Shown here one piece after another: positions 18,339-26,549 of a DNA stretch of 64,000 nt (positions within the stretch are counted from its first letter, which is position 1; each line of letters starts with the position of its first letter). The DNA comes from Thermosporothrix hazakensis (GTDB taxonomy: Bacteria > Chloroflexota > Ktedonobacteria > Ktedonobacterales > Ktedonobacteraceae). The stretch spans positions 949,867 to 1,013,866 of the forward strand of contig NZ_QKUF01000001.1 of NCBI RefSeq assembly GCF_003253565.1, given 5' to 3'. A program made the translations under genes and the position numbers. A model generated the notes under the pieces. The model had not been told where the DNA came from and searched no databases. It saw nothing but the letters and a program-made list of their open reading frames with translations.

Positions 18339-18695
18339 TCAGGAACCGGCCCCCCAACAACGCAACAGATGAGCATAATGTGTCCACATACGCCGATGAT
18401 AGCGCTGCTCTTGCTCGTCGTGAGCCAGCTCTAATTGTTGCCTATGATAGGCCAGCATAGCTTCAGCTCCCGCGATCGCTTTTGGTGATACCCGCATCTG
18501 CCGTACGGCCTCTGGCGGTGCGGGCTCCCACTTGGGGTTATCCCGCCAGTTGATATACGGACAATTCTTACACCGATTGGCGCAACAATAGCCACGGCGA
18601 ATCAAAAATCCTCTTGTCGCAACATACAGACCATCAGAGGTTATTTCCCAATCTGCATTCTCATTTTGCAGTTTTCGCTTCAAGTTTGCTTCCAT
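18339..18695 (-). CDS. DUF5522-like cysteine-motif protein
   Basis: The small 118-residue protein contains RRGYCCANRCKNCPY, the cysteine cluster of the DUF5522 family (GYCCxxxCxxCPY), which may bind a metal or Fe-S centre. An N-terminal beta hairpin (WEITSDGLYVATRGF) precedes it, and a long charged helix rich in Gln, His and Arg follows. The function of the family is not established. The ATG at 18695 has a GGGGAG placed unusually close, so a TTG 12 nt further in is an alternative start. It is convergent with the truncated CHAP copy. Confidence 0.65.
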   Translation of the reverse strand: MEANLKRKLQNENADWEITSDGLYVATRGFLIRRGYCCANRCKNCPYINWRDNPKWEPAPPEAVRQMRVSPKAIAGAEAMLAYHRQQLELAHDEQEQRYHRRMWTHYAHLLRCWGAGS

Positions 18696-19055
18696 CTCCC
18701 CATATTCTCAGACAAGTTACTTCATTATGCACCATCGCGAATGGAACAGCCTTGTTTTATTGTAGCGCATTTCACATCACAGAACCACGCCTCCCCAAAC
18801 GTTATTCAGATATCTCTGCTACAGCAATCCGGTAGGTAGTATACAGAAGTATAGCGAAATATACGAAGCTTTTGCTGACAGGATAGTGATATCAAAGTAC
18901 TCAGGGCCATTTTGGCTATTTCCTTCTTAATTAGCAGAGCTATATCCTATACTAAGTACAGTGCAATGGATTTATTCGTTGCAACTAGAGAGGGTAGAAG
19001 GGCAATTCTACGCAACAGGCAAGTTTTCCCGGAAGTGGTTAAGGAAGATGCTCCT

Positions 19056-19127
19056 ATGGATAAAATTACTCCGATTAATACCGGATCTATTACGTGTGAA
19101 GCAGGTGGAAAGGAGTCCATTAAATGA
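19056..19127 (+). CDS. Possible 23-residue peptide translationally coupled to the kinase
   Basis: An ATG at 19056 has AAGGA 10 nt upstream and opens a 23-codon frame (begins MDKITPINTGS, ends GGKESIK) whose stop overlaps the kinase start as ATGA at 19124-19127. The peptide is Ser/Thr-rich with one Cys. The frame also extends upstream without a stop to ~18912, but no better SD is seen there. It may be a leader for coupling, a small substrate peptide, or chance. Confidence 0.35.
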   Translation: MDKITPINTGSITCEAGGKESIK

Positions 19128-20398
19128 AATGTGAAAAAATCGAGGTGCTAGCAGATACCCCTATTTCCAAAGTAATTCAAATAGATTATAAAGGCGAACT
19201 CAGGGTTATAAAATACAACAAAGGGCCCCAATTATATGAAAGTCTGAAAATTTACATCCCCTCCAGAGGACATCACGTTGACAGGACCTATATGTATACC
19301 TTTTTCGACAATACAACACTGCTTGAGCGAGGAAAGGATTCAGACCCCGGCAATATCACTGCCGCTCCCGAATTAATCGGGCCTGATGCTAATACCCCTT
19401 CTACCTTACGCAACAAATTTCCCGGCAAGGAGTTCAAAATAAACCTTGTAGAGGATGACGGCAGATATACAGGAGAGCCGTTATATAACCGAGCAATAGA
19501 ACATGGAGATATTGCACTTTATAGTTTGCTAGATGGCTTAAAATTCAACAGAAAAAATGCTCCCATCTATATAGGCGTCGTCCAATTTTACGAAACAGAT
19601 ACTCACATATTACTTGGGAAACATATAGTTCATCCCGATTTCAACAAGTTAAACAATGATGGATATAGATATGCCGTTCTGATGCATTATATCCCAAAAG
19701 CCAACTGGCTCAATCACTACTTGAGTCAGGAAAGCTTTGTTTTCGATATGAGCAACCTCTCCATGCTCATTCATCAGATTGCTCGCCATCACCAAGGGCT
19801 TGATCCGGCTCCAACACGATTTGGTACAATCTGGCAACTTTATTCCAAATTTCAGTCTAATCTGGGCGCTCTGAGAAGCGCACATCTGCCTATAGATATT
19901 GTCAACCCCTCTTCTTTAAATCAAATTGCAGACACAATGGAAAAAGCCCTGCGAGTGTATAAGTCCTCTTTTGAAGAACGCCAAAAGAATGGGCAAATTC
20001 GGCGCTGTCATGGGGATCTCAAAGCAAATAACCTGTTTACTCAGAATAATTCTTCAGGTTTTCGGGTATATATTATCGATGCAATTGATTTTAATGAGGA
20101 CTTTTTCTACATCGATCTCCTCAGTGATCTCGCTATGTTACTGGTTGAGATCTTTTTTTATTATCCTTCATCTAACGAGCGAAGACATCATTGCATTCTT
20201 CAACTCATAGCTCAGTATTGTCAGGATAGTGGGGAAATTATGGAAAAAATATTACCCATAATTTTCTACTATCTGGTGGAAAAAGCACTCGTTCGTACAT
20301 ACACGAGCTATAGTTATGATCATCAATCCCCAGACGTAGTACATCGGTATTTTGACATCGCTCAATGGTATACAGGCAAACTTCATTTATATATATAA
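19124..20398 (+). CDS. APH/choline-kinase-fold phosphotransferase (COG2187-like)
   Basis: The 424-residue protein has the catalytic core of the aminoglycoside phosphotransferase superfamily: CHGDLKANNLF (catalytic loop with Asp and Asn, ~299-309) and IIDAIDFNEDFFYIDLLSDL (metal-binding Asp, ~324-343). The second block matches the COG2187 type, where the consensus reads IdcIEFnd...DvlsDlA. The N-terminal ~200 residues are unlike standard APH N-lobes and may bind a specific substrate. Base composition is clearly more AT-rich than the flanking metabolic genes, suggesting recent transfer. AAAGGAG precedes the ATG. The substrate is unknown and no resistance role should be assumed. Confidence 0.7.
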   Translation: MKCEKIEVLADTPISKVIQIDYKGELRVIKYNKGPQLYESLKIYIPSRGHHVDRTYMYTFFDNTTLLERGKDSDPGNITAAPELIGPDANTPSTLRNKFPGKEFKINLVEDDGRYTGEPLYNRAIEHGDIALYSLLDGLKFNRKNAPIYIGVVQFYETDTHILLGKHIVHPDFNKLNNDGYRYAVLMHYIPKANWLNHYLSQESFVFDMSNLSMLIHQIARHHQGLDPAPTRFGTIWQLYSKFQSNLGALRSAHLPIDIVNPSSLNQIADTMEKALRVYKSSFEERQKNGQIRRCHGDLKANNLFTQNNSSGFRVYIIDAIDFNEDFFYIDLLSDLAMLLVEIFFYYPSSNERRHHCILQLIAQYCQDSGEIMEKILPIIFYYLVEKALVRTYTSYSYDHQSPDVVHRYFDIAQWYTGKLHLYI

Positions 20399-20434
20399 AT
20401 CCAATAATTTCAGCGAGAGCGCGGGGCATTTCTC

Positions 20435-22021
20435 TTACTCAAACCTCAAGCGGTCAGGAAAACGCAAAGAGTAATGCCCTCCATAATGATTAGCAATAAA
20501 ATCCACGCCACTGTGCTTTCGCAACTTCTTTCGCAAATGGTATAACCGTTGGGAGAGAGTTGAACGCTCTATCATTTTCCCCCAAACCTCTTTCATTAAT
20601 ACCTCGCTACTACAGCGCAGCGGATGCTCCATTAATACCTTGAGCAATCTGTATTCGAGCTCGGTTAATGAGAGCTGCTTTACTGACCGATTCTCCAGTG
20701 AAATACTCACACTGAAACTGGCAGTGCGTCCCAATTGTGTGGGATATTCACGGAACTGCTGCTGACGCAAGAAATGACAAAGCAGAGAACCTGGTAAATA
20801 AATGGGTTGGAAAGGATCGTAGCGCACAATGCCTTCATTGACTAAAATGTAGCGTATCTTATAATGCAGCGCCTGCCACTCGTGGGCAGAAAGCACCTCC
20901 TCTCGTTGTTTCAAGGTCAGAACAAAGTGAGCAAAGGCATCCTTCGCATCCTGCCCGCCGCTTGCCAGCGCTTCAGTAAGGCGTTTCCAGAGTCCTATAA
21001 GGAACGTTGCTACGCCGGCATTTACCTGCTCAACTAAATGCGCTCTACTTTCTGGCGGCACCTCTTTCCATTGGCCGTACATATCTGCATAAAGCTGCTT
21101 CAAATAAAAAAGCTGATAGCAGAACTGCTGTAAAAGATAGGGGTGAGATCCGGCTTGTTGTAAAATCCATTGCTGCTCTTGTAATGAGAATACCTCTTCT
21201 CCTCCTAAGCGCCGAAAAGCTTTGGCCCAAGCAGGACCAAAGCTATCAGCATCTTGAGCCAAAAAAGCCATAGCATCTTTTCTGGTAAAACACTGAAGTG
21301 GCATTGTATAAAAACGAGCAAGGTCGGCAGAGATATTTTCAAACTGGCCTTCAATATTCGCAAGAGGAAGACTTTCAATAGAAAGAATCACATTCAAGCA
21401 GGCAAACTCATCGATCAAATCAACCAGGATGCGAATAGCACCGCAATGGTTTAATAAAGCAATTCCTCGTTCCTGGGGTGATCTTGCTCCACTGCTCTCT
21501 AGCTCAGGGAATGTTATATCAGGTCGATCAAGCTTCTCAATCGAGTCCAACATCACAAAGTAGCGATCATTGGGGTATAAAAGATTCATCGTTCTCAAGA
21601 GATCCCGTATGTCTTGCACTTCTATACTCGTCGCATCGTTTGAAATATGGTGAATCTCAGACAAAGAGTTAAAACATTCTGTAACAAATGCAGGAAGCAT
21701 ATCCTGTACATGCTTGCATACTTCCAGAGGGGTTAAATCTATCTGCACAAAATGATATGTATCCAGAGAAAATAGATCCTGCAAAGAAGTAAGCTCTTCT
21801 TCGTGACGCCATGACCAGATATTCTCCGGCCTCCCTTGCAGATACCGAATCAGGGATGTTTTCCCGATACGAGGTGCTCCCGTTAAAATAATTGCGCTTT
21901 GTTGGGCAACAATCATTTTTTTGATATCGGTTCCTCTCCCTGATATCCTCCGTATCCGTCCTTCAGCACTACTAGAAAACGGATTCAGTAAGCCCAGCCA
22001 TGTCATGCTTTGATCTACCAT
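20435..22021 (-). CDS. ATPase with C-terminal OmpR/PhoB-type winged helix
   Basis: The 528-residue protein has an N-terminal P-loop NTPase: Walker A GAPRIGKTS at 48-56, Walker B FVMLD at 155-159, and a helical lid through ~430. It ends with a winged-helix DNA-binding domain (~437-528; LTELEYRLLKVLMEH...STLSQRLYHLRKKL...GGHYSLRF), the OmpR/PhoB arrangement. This is STAND/AAA-like: nucleotide-controlled switching coupled to DNA binding. It begins 16 nt after the RSH-ATPase fusion with a purine-rich SD (AAGGGTGAGAG), so the two are co-transcribed and probably functionally linked. A role as the transcriptional output of the fusion is an inference. Confidence 0.75.
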   Translation of the reverse strand: MVDQSMTWLGLLNPFSSSAEGRIRRISGRGTDIKKMIVAQQSAIILTGAPRIGKTSLIRYLQGRPENIWSWRHEEELTSLQDLFSLDTYHFVQIDLTPLEVCKHVQDMLPAFVTECFNSLSEIHHISNDATSIEVQDIRDLLRTMNLLYPNDRYFVMLDSIEKLDRPDITFPELESSGARSPQERGIALLNHCGAIRILVDLIDEFACLNVILSIESLPLANIEGQFENISADLARFYTMPLQCFTRKDAMAFLAQDADSFGPAWAKAFRRLGGEEVFSLQEQQWILQQAGSHPYLLQQFCYQLFYLKQLYADMYGQWKEVPPESRAHLVEQVNAGVATFLIGLWKRLTEALASGGQDAKDAFAHFVLTLKQREEVLSAHEWQALHYKIRYILVNEGIVRYDPFQPIYLPGSLLCHFLRQQQFREYPTQLGRTASFSVSISLENRSVKQLSLTELEYRLLKVLMEHPLRCSSEVLMKEVWGKMIERSTLSQRLYHLRKKLRKHSGVDFIANHYGGHYSLRFPDRLRFE

Positions 22022-22037
22022 CTCTCACCCTTCCCCT

Positions 22038-25000
22038 TCAACGATAATTGAAGAACCAGCGATTTCGTGCCATCCAGCGACGCACCAACTCTATTTTAAA
22101 AGCATAATAAGGGTTTAAACTCCCTTTTTTAGAGATGTATTCATCTAATATCAGACCATTTCGTAAACGCTCAAGACGAGAACGAATGTCTAAAGGTGAA
22201 AGCGTAAGAAAACTGGCAAGTTGTTTTACTGTCACCGTCTCCCGTTTGTTCATTTCAGTCAATTCAACAATTGCTTCAAGAATAGTTGCCTCTTTGCTAT
22301 CCTGCAATTCGCGGCTGTAAAAAATAAAATTTTGTGTTGATTGAGCTCCAATAATATCTCGCACTACATATTCAATATCCTCAGCAACAACATAATTCTT
22401 TTCTGTTTCTACATTCAGATAGAAAATCAACTGCAAACCAAGTAATGAAAGATAATAAGGATTCCCTCCAGTTAAATGCATCATGTAACTCAAGGCCTGA
22501 GGAGCAAGCCGAACATGTTGCTCACGTAAAGGGTGAACCAATAACTGGCCAGCACTCTCTTGATCAAGAAACGAAACAGGCATTGATTGTGCAAAACTAA
22601 AGACATTCGCAAAATCATTTGAAGTCAACATGGTGTGCGCACGAGTAGGGAGAGCAATAAGCAAACTAAGCTGTGGGCAATCATCCATTAATTGTCGCCA
22701 GAGATCAAAGAAGTGAGAACTTAACCTTCCATTTTGATAGCTATCCAGCGCTCCCCCAAACTCATCCAGCACCAGGATAAAACGAGAAGCAGGGGCTTGT
22801 CGTGTACACTGCTGCACAAATTCTCGAAAAATGGTATACATATCCTTCTGATCAGACCAATCCAGTACGGGAGGAGCCAGATGAAAACAGCAAGAAAATG
22901 AACGAGCAATCTCATCAGCGATTCGTCGTAAAACCAGTTCATCAGCCCAACCAACAACATTTTGCAACGAATAGAATGTATACCAATGGGGGGGCATCAC
23001 ATAACGCTCTAAGAAATTTCTACATAATGATGTTTTTCCCGAACGACGAGGACCATACAAAAGAATAGCCTTCCCATATTCTGCATCACAAAGCTCCATT
23101 TTCAGACGCCCCATTTCCTTCCCCCGCCCCACAAACATCTTAGCAGTTGCTGGCCTGGAAATATCATACGGATTTTTCAAAACTCTATTTCGTTGTTCTA
23201 AGCCGCTATCAGAATTTTCATTCCTGGAGTGCCAGGTACCGCTCTCAACATGATTTTCATCAGCAGAGGAATTGCTTTGCAGGCGTTCCAAACGTTGTGC
23301 AACCACCTTTAAAGTGGCTTCCGTATCGATATTTACCCTTACTACCCCATCTACCGCCAATAACCTATTCCACACAATTAACGCTCCCTGATCGTCTGGA
23401 ACCTCCACTACCAACCAGATTTCAGCATTTCTCCACTTATTCACGGACCTTGCATTCATTCCTAGCAAAAGACCCGGGCACGCCAGCAATCGCTTTGTAA
23501 TATCATGGATTAGCCCCTGACGATCTTGAGCATAAACCACGAACGCAACTCTCAACGTTGAGTCAGAAAACACCCACTCCATGGGCACATATCTTGTCGG
23601 TCCTTTTCCCCCCACCCTCCGAATACAAGGACACAGCAGTGAATGCACTACAATGAACTTACTTCTCCGCCTACAGCCAACAATTTCTTGCGGATACCCT
23701 GGTTGACAGATATTGCAGAGACGCATAGGAAGGTGTTGCTTCTCATTAACAGCCCGTGGAATCCACACCTCAATACTGGACTGGAATGTATTGAGCGCCT
23801 CTCTCCTTTTGATAATCTGTAACGCAGCCCATTCAGGTGTATATGGAGCGTCTGACCCCATTCTGAAATTCTCTAAGTATCCCTGCCGCGTTCCCAGGTC
23901 ATACCGCTTCACCAGCCAAAGAAGCTCTTCATCTAGCTCCTCTGTTGAAAGCGTACAATGATAACGCTCCAACTCTCGAACAATTAATATGTATCCTCTG
24001 TATCGGTGCAACTGAGCCGTAAGCAAAGCACGCAGGTTGACAAGCGCTTTTTCTGTAATGGCGTATTTTCCTTCCAACCAATCATCTTGCACACGCACTT
24101 CTTTATCAGTGATAATCTCAACGACATCCCCGGCATCTAATTCACGGTACAGCGGCACACGGCGATTATTGACATAGGCACTTGCTGTATAATTTCCCAC
24201 CTGGGGGCCCATTTCGTATGCAAAATCGAGGACAGTAGCGCCTCTGGCAAGTGATAAAGGGTTATGCAGTTTGTCATAAACAACAACGGGCCGGGCATGA
24301 TGTTCAGATATATGGGTAGTATTTGTAAGAATGGCATGATGAATAGCATAGAAAGCTCGACCAATTGTACTGTTCCAGAACTGAGCGCCTTCTGGCAACC
24401 ACGCACTTGTATTTGTGGGGGTGGCTTCTGTTGTATAGAGACGATAACATTCAGGGTAAAGGCAGCCATAATAGATCACCGCCAACATAGGAACCGTGGC
24501 TATTTGTAATGCACAACTCACACATTCCTGACGCAGCCATTCTAGATCATGCCAATATGGTTGCTGACCATCAAGTATGAGATTATAAGCAAGCAGACTG
24601 TATCCATTAGGCTTTGGAGCAGCAATCTGGTCTGCCACTCTATCCTGTATCGTTCCGAGGAAATTGAGCGCACCAAAAGCAAGATAGCAATCTTTTACGG
24701 AGGGAACTATTATATGAAAAACGACAAGATCAAAACCTGTAAGCTTTACCTTATTGACAACAGAAGTATATACCTGCGTTTCTCTCCGTTTTAGCCCCGC
24801 TACGCCACAGGTAATCATCTCGATTGTAATTGGTTGCCCAACCATCTGTTGGTAATGGGCAATGAGTTTTCTTTGGATTGCTTCCAACTTTGACTGATCC
24901 CTATTCAGAATATGATTGTATCTCTCTTCATACTCCTTATATTCCTTATATCTAAGAAGATATTCCAGTACATCCTCTACCTTACGCTTCAAAGACCACA

Positions 25001-25523
25001 TCCCTAAATGAGTACAAATGTGAAGGAGGATTCGCCCGGTGCTCTCAATACGTGGTCGCCGCTTCTGATCGTCTCCAGGCCGCTGCTCGCTTTTGGACAG
25101 TTGCACTAACGACTGATAATGGATAGCAACCGCAATCAACAACGCTCCTAGATCACGATGGGGCAGAGAAAGGAGGGGCCCTAATTGCTCTTCTTCAATA
25201 GAACGAGAGTACAGCAGCGACTCTTTAAAGTGGCTCATCACCCGCTCTCGATCCAGAAGCTGCCGCCGCTTAATCAACTCCTCATCGTAGATACGCAGGT
25301 ATCCCGCTGCCACAACCTGCCAGGGCAACCCCCAGTTCTGTAACAGCTTCCCTACTTCCCGGGCATCATACCTGATCACATTCAGCACATAGGCATGGGC
25401 CGGACGAGGGCTTCCCACTGTCTCCCGAGCCAGCTCTTCGATCCACATAGCCCATTCAGCGGGTATTGTTGTAGGAACCGGTTTCCAGCATGCAAGCTCT
25501 GCCTGCAAACGAGTCTTTCCCAT
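22038..25523 (-). CDS. Degenerate RelA/SpoT homologue fused to AAA/STAND-type ATPase
   Basis: The 1161-residue protein follows the whole order of a long RSH protein. Residues 1-200 are helical and HD-like, with no HD dipeptide. Residues 205-350 form a synthetase-like fold: Asp265 in GFDLVVFHIIV and PKPNGY ending at Tyr308 are kept, but the ExQIRT motif reads ALQIAT, losing Glu and Arg. TGS is at ~410-475, a CC/zinc-type Cys domain at 602-636 (C603, C606, C617, C631, C633), and ACT at ~657-735. A linker leads into a P-loop ATPase: Walker A GPRRSGKTS at 824-832, Walker B FILVLDE at 915-921, and a C-terminal helical/winged region to 1161. (p)ppGpp turnover is probably lost and ligand or ribosome sensing kept. 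Start: ATG with AAAGGTG upstream. Confidence 0.8.
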   Translation of the reverse strand: MGKTRLQAELACWKPVPTTIPAEWAMWIEELARETVGSPRPAHAYVLNVIRYDAREVGKLLQNWGLPWQVVAAGYLRIYDEELIKRRQLLDRERVMSHFKESLLYSRSIEEEQLGPLLSLPHRDLGALLIAVAIHYQSLVQLSKSEQRPGDDQKRRPRIESTGRILLHICTHLGMWSLKRKVEDVLEYLLRYKEYKEYEERYNHILNRDQSKLEAIQRKLIAHYQQMVGQPITIEMITCGVAGLKRRETQVYTSVVNKVKLTGFDLVVFHIIVPSVKDCYLAFGALNFLGTIQDRVADQIAAPKPNGYSLLAYNLILDGQQPYWHDLEWLRQECVSCALQIATVPMLAVIYYGCLYPECYRLYTTEATPTNTSAWLPEGAQFWNSTIGRAFYAIHHAILTNTTHISEHHARPVVVYDKLHNPLSLARGATVLDFAYEMGPQVGNYTASAYVNNRRVPLYRELDAGDVVEIITDKEVRVQDDWLEGKYAITEKALVNLRALLTAQLHRYRGYILIVRELERYHCTLSTEELDEELLWLVKRYDLGTRQGYLENFRMGSDAPYTPEWAALQIIKRREALNTFQSSIEVWIPRAVNEKQHLPMRLCNICQPGYPQEIVGCRRRSKFIVVHSLLCPCIRRVGGKGPTRYVPMEWVFSDSTLRVAFVVYAQDRQGLIHDITKRLLACPGLLLGMNARSVNKWRNAEIWLVVEVPDDQGALIVWNRLLAVDGVVRVNIDTEATLKVVAQRLERLQSNSSADENHVESGTWHSRNENSDSGLEQRNRVLKNPYDISRPATAKMFVGRGKEMGRLKMELCDAEYGKAILLYGPRRSGKTSLCRNFLERYVMPPHWYTFYSLQNVVGWADELVLRRIADEIARSFSCCFHLAPPVLDWSDQKDMYTIFREFVQQCTRQAPASRFILVLDEFGGALDSYQNGRLSSHFFDLWRQLMDDCPQLSLLIALPTRAHTMLTSNDFANVFSFAQSMPVSFLDQESAGQLLVHPLREQHVRLAPQALSYMMHLTGGNPYYLSLLGLQLIFYLNVETEKNYVVAEDIEYVVRDIIGAQSTQNFIFYSRELQDSKEATILEAIVELTEMNKRETVTVKQLASFLTLSPLDIRSRLERLRNGLILDEYISKKGSLNPYYAFKIELVRRWMARNRWFFNYR

Positions 25524-25585
25524 CAGGAAGCACCTTTGCTCTTTTTGCTTGCCTCACAGTTTTACAAACCATATCCTATTTCGTA

Positions 25586-25614
25586 ATAATAATATGTAAA
25601 AATGCATAAGTCAA
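25586..25614 (-). promoter_or_regulatory. Promoter of the RSH-ATPase operon
   Basis: On the minus strand TTGACT (25614-25609), a 17-nt spacer and TATTAT (25591-25586) form a near-consensus promoter. Transcription would start about 57 nt before the ATG at 25523. Confidence 0.7.
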
Positions 25615-25715
25615 GTCTCTATATCACTTTGTTTAGGAATAAAAATAAAATAAAGAGATGAAAATAAAATTGTTTCTCTTTTGTCTATTATTCCAAAAAA
25701 TTACGTCAAAAGTTA

Positions 25716-25746
25716 TTGACATTTCCCAATAATTACTGCATATATT
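25716..25746 (+). promoter_or_regulatory. Promoter of the sigma-like gene
   Basis: TTGACA (25716-25721) is followed by CATATA (spacer 17) or TATATT (25741-25746, spacer 19). It is back to back with the RSH-ATPase promoter across a very AT-rich 100-nt stretch, so shared control of both units is possible. Confidence 0.55.
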
Positions 25747-25808
25747 ACTTAATATAAAAATTTCTGCTCTTTTTATAACTAACATCACAGGAAAGAAAGG
25801 GGTACAGT

Positions 25809-26486
25809 ATGACCTATCAGAAACCTCAAGTACCATCTGACTATAGCGCCCCTTCTCTTAACTCGGTTCTCGTAGAGCTAGAACCCGTAATTCGTGTGAT
25901 GCTGAAGCATGCCAACTGCTCACTGAATGACTGGGAACAGGACGAGATAGCGCAGTGCACGCTGTATAAGCTTGCCAGAGCCCTGGCAAGCCGCGAGATC
26001 AGCAATCTCCATGGATACCTCAAACGAACCATCCACAATGAGTTTGTCAGCTATCTCCGCAGCACCAGGCCCTGGCTCTCCCTCCATACCACAGAAGAAG
26101 GTGAACCCTGTACCGGAACACCACTCATCTCTTTGAGCCAGGGGTGGGACGATCCCGCCCTTGAATATGAACACCGAGCATCATTTCAGGAACTACTTGA
26201 CCTTGTTGTAGACGCCATCATGGAATTACCCCCCGTACAGCGGTATGCCACCATCTGCTACTTTAACGATATCGTTGATGATCGACATGTCCTGATCGCG
26301 TCTTTTCAACGATATAACCTGGATATCACGCCTTGCCGCTGGCCGCAAGAACGCGCAGATAAGCAGAAACTGCTTGCGTCATTCTATGCAGCACGCAGCA
26401 CACTTATTCGCCACCTTAGCGCAAATCCGCACTTTAGCTCAGACCATCCGTTCACGTGTTTTCATGTTCGTAGGCGAAGAAAATAG
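25809..26486 (+). CDS. Sigma-70-family-like (ECF-type) regulator
   Basis: In the 225-residue protein, residues ~45-90 resemble sigma region 2 (EIAQCTLYKLARAL, then LHGYLKRTIHNEFVSYLRS). Residues ~140-210 resemble region 4 (IMELPPVQRYATICYF, then a helix ending ARSTLIRHLS). Region 4 is degenerate, with an insertion in the DNA-binding helices, so it may not be a fully active sigma factor. AAAGGGG precedes the ATG. It is divergent from the RSH-ATPase operon with facing promoters. It could regulate that operon, but nothing in the sequence proves it. Confidence 0.6.
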   Translation: MTYQKPQVPSDYSAPSLNSVLVELEPVIRVMLKHANCSLNDWEQDEIAQCTLYKLARALASREISNLHGYLKRTIHNEFVSYLRSTRPWLSLHTTEEGEPCTGTPLISLSQGWDDPALEYEHRASFQELLDLVVDAIMELPPVQRYATICYFNDIVDDRHVLIASFQRYNLDITPCRWPQERADKQKLLASFYAARSTLIRHLSANPHFSSDHPFTCFHVRRRRK

Positions 26487-26549
26487 CCAGTGTCCTCTCT
26501 TTTTTCTCAGGGGGTAGCAAGGGGGTGGCGGCTATTTTATATAAAGCGA

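Noticed and set aside
18912-19055. Upstream extension of the 23-codon frame ahead of the APH-like kinase
   Set aside because: The open frame begins at TTG without an SD and only the downstream ATG at 19056 has a good one; too weak to call as a longer protein.
19124-20398. Calling the APH-like kinase an antibiotic-resistance gene
   Set aside because: Only the general fold and the COG2187-type metal motif are seen; the N-lobe is unlike known aminoglycoside kinases.
22038-25523. Annotating the RSH-ATPase fusion as an active (p)ppGpp synthetase
   Set aside because: The HD dipeptide and the Glu/Arg of ExQIRT are replaced, so enzyme activity cannot be supported from sequence.
26480-26537. AAAATAGCC / GGCTATTTT inverted repeat after the sigma-like gene
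   Set aside because: The arms are 40 nt apart and no T-run follows, so it is a poor terminator candidate.
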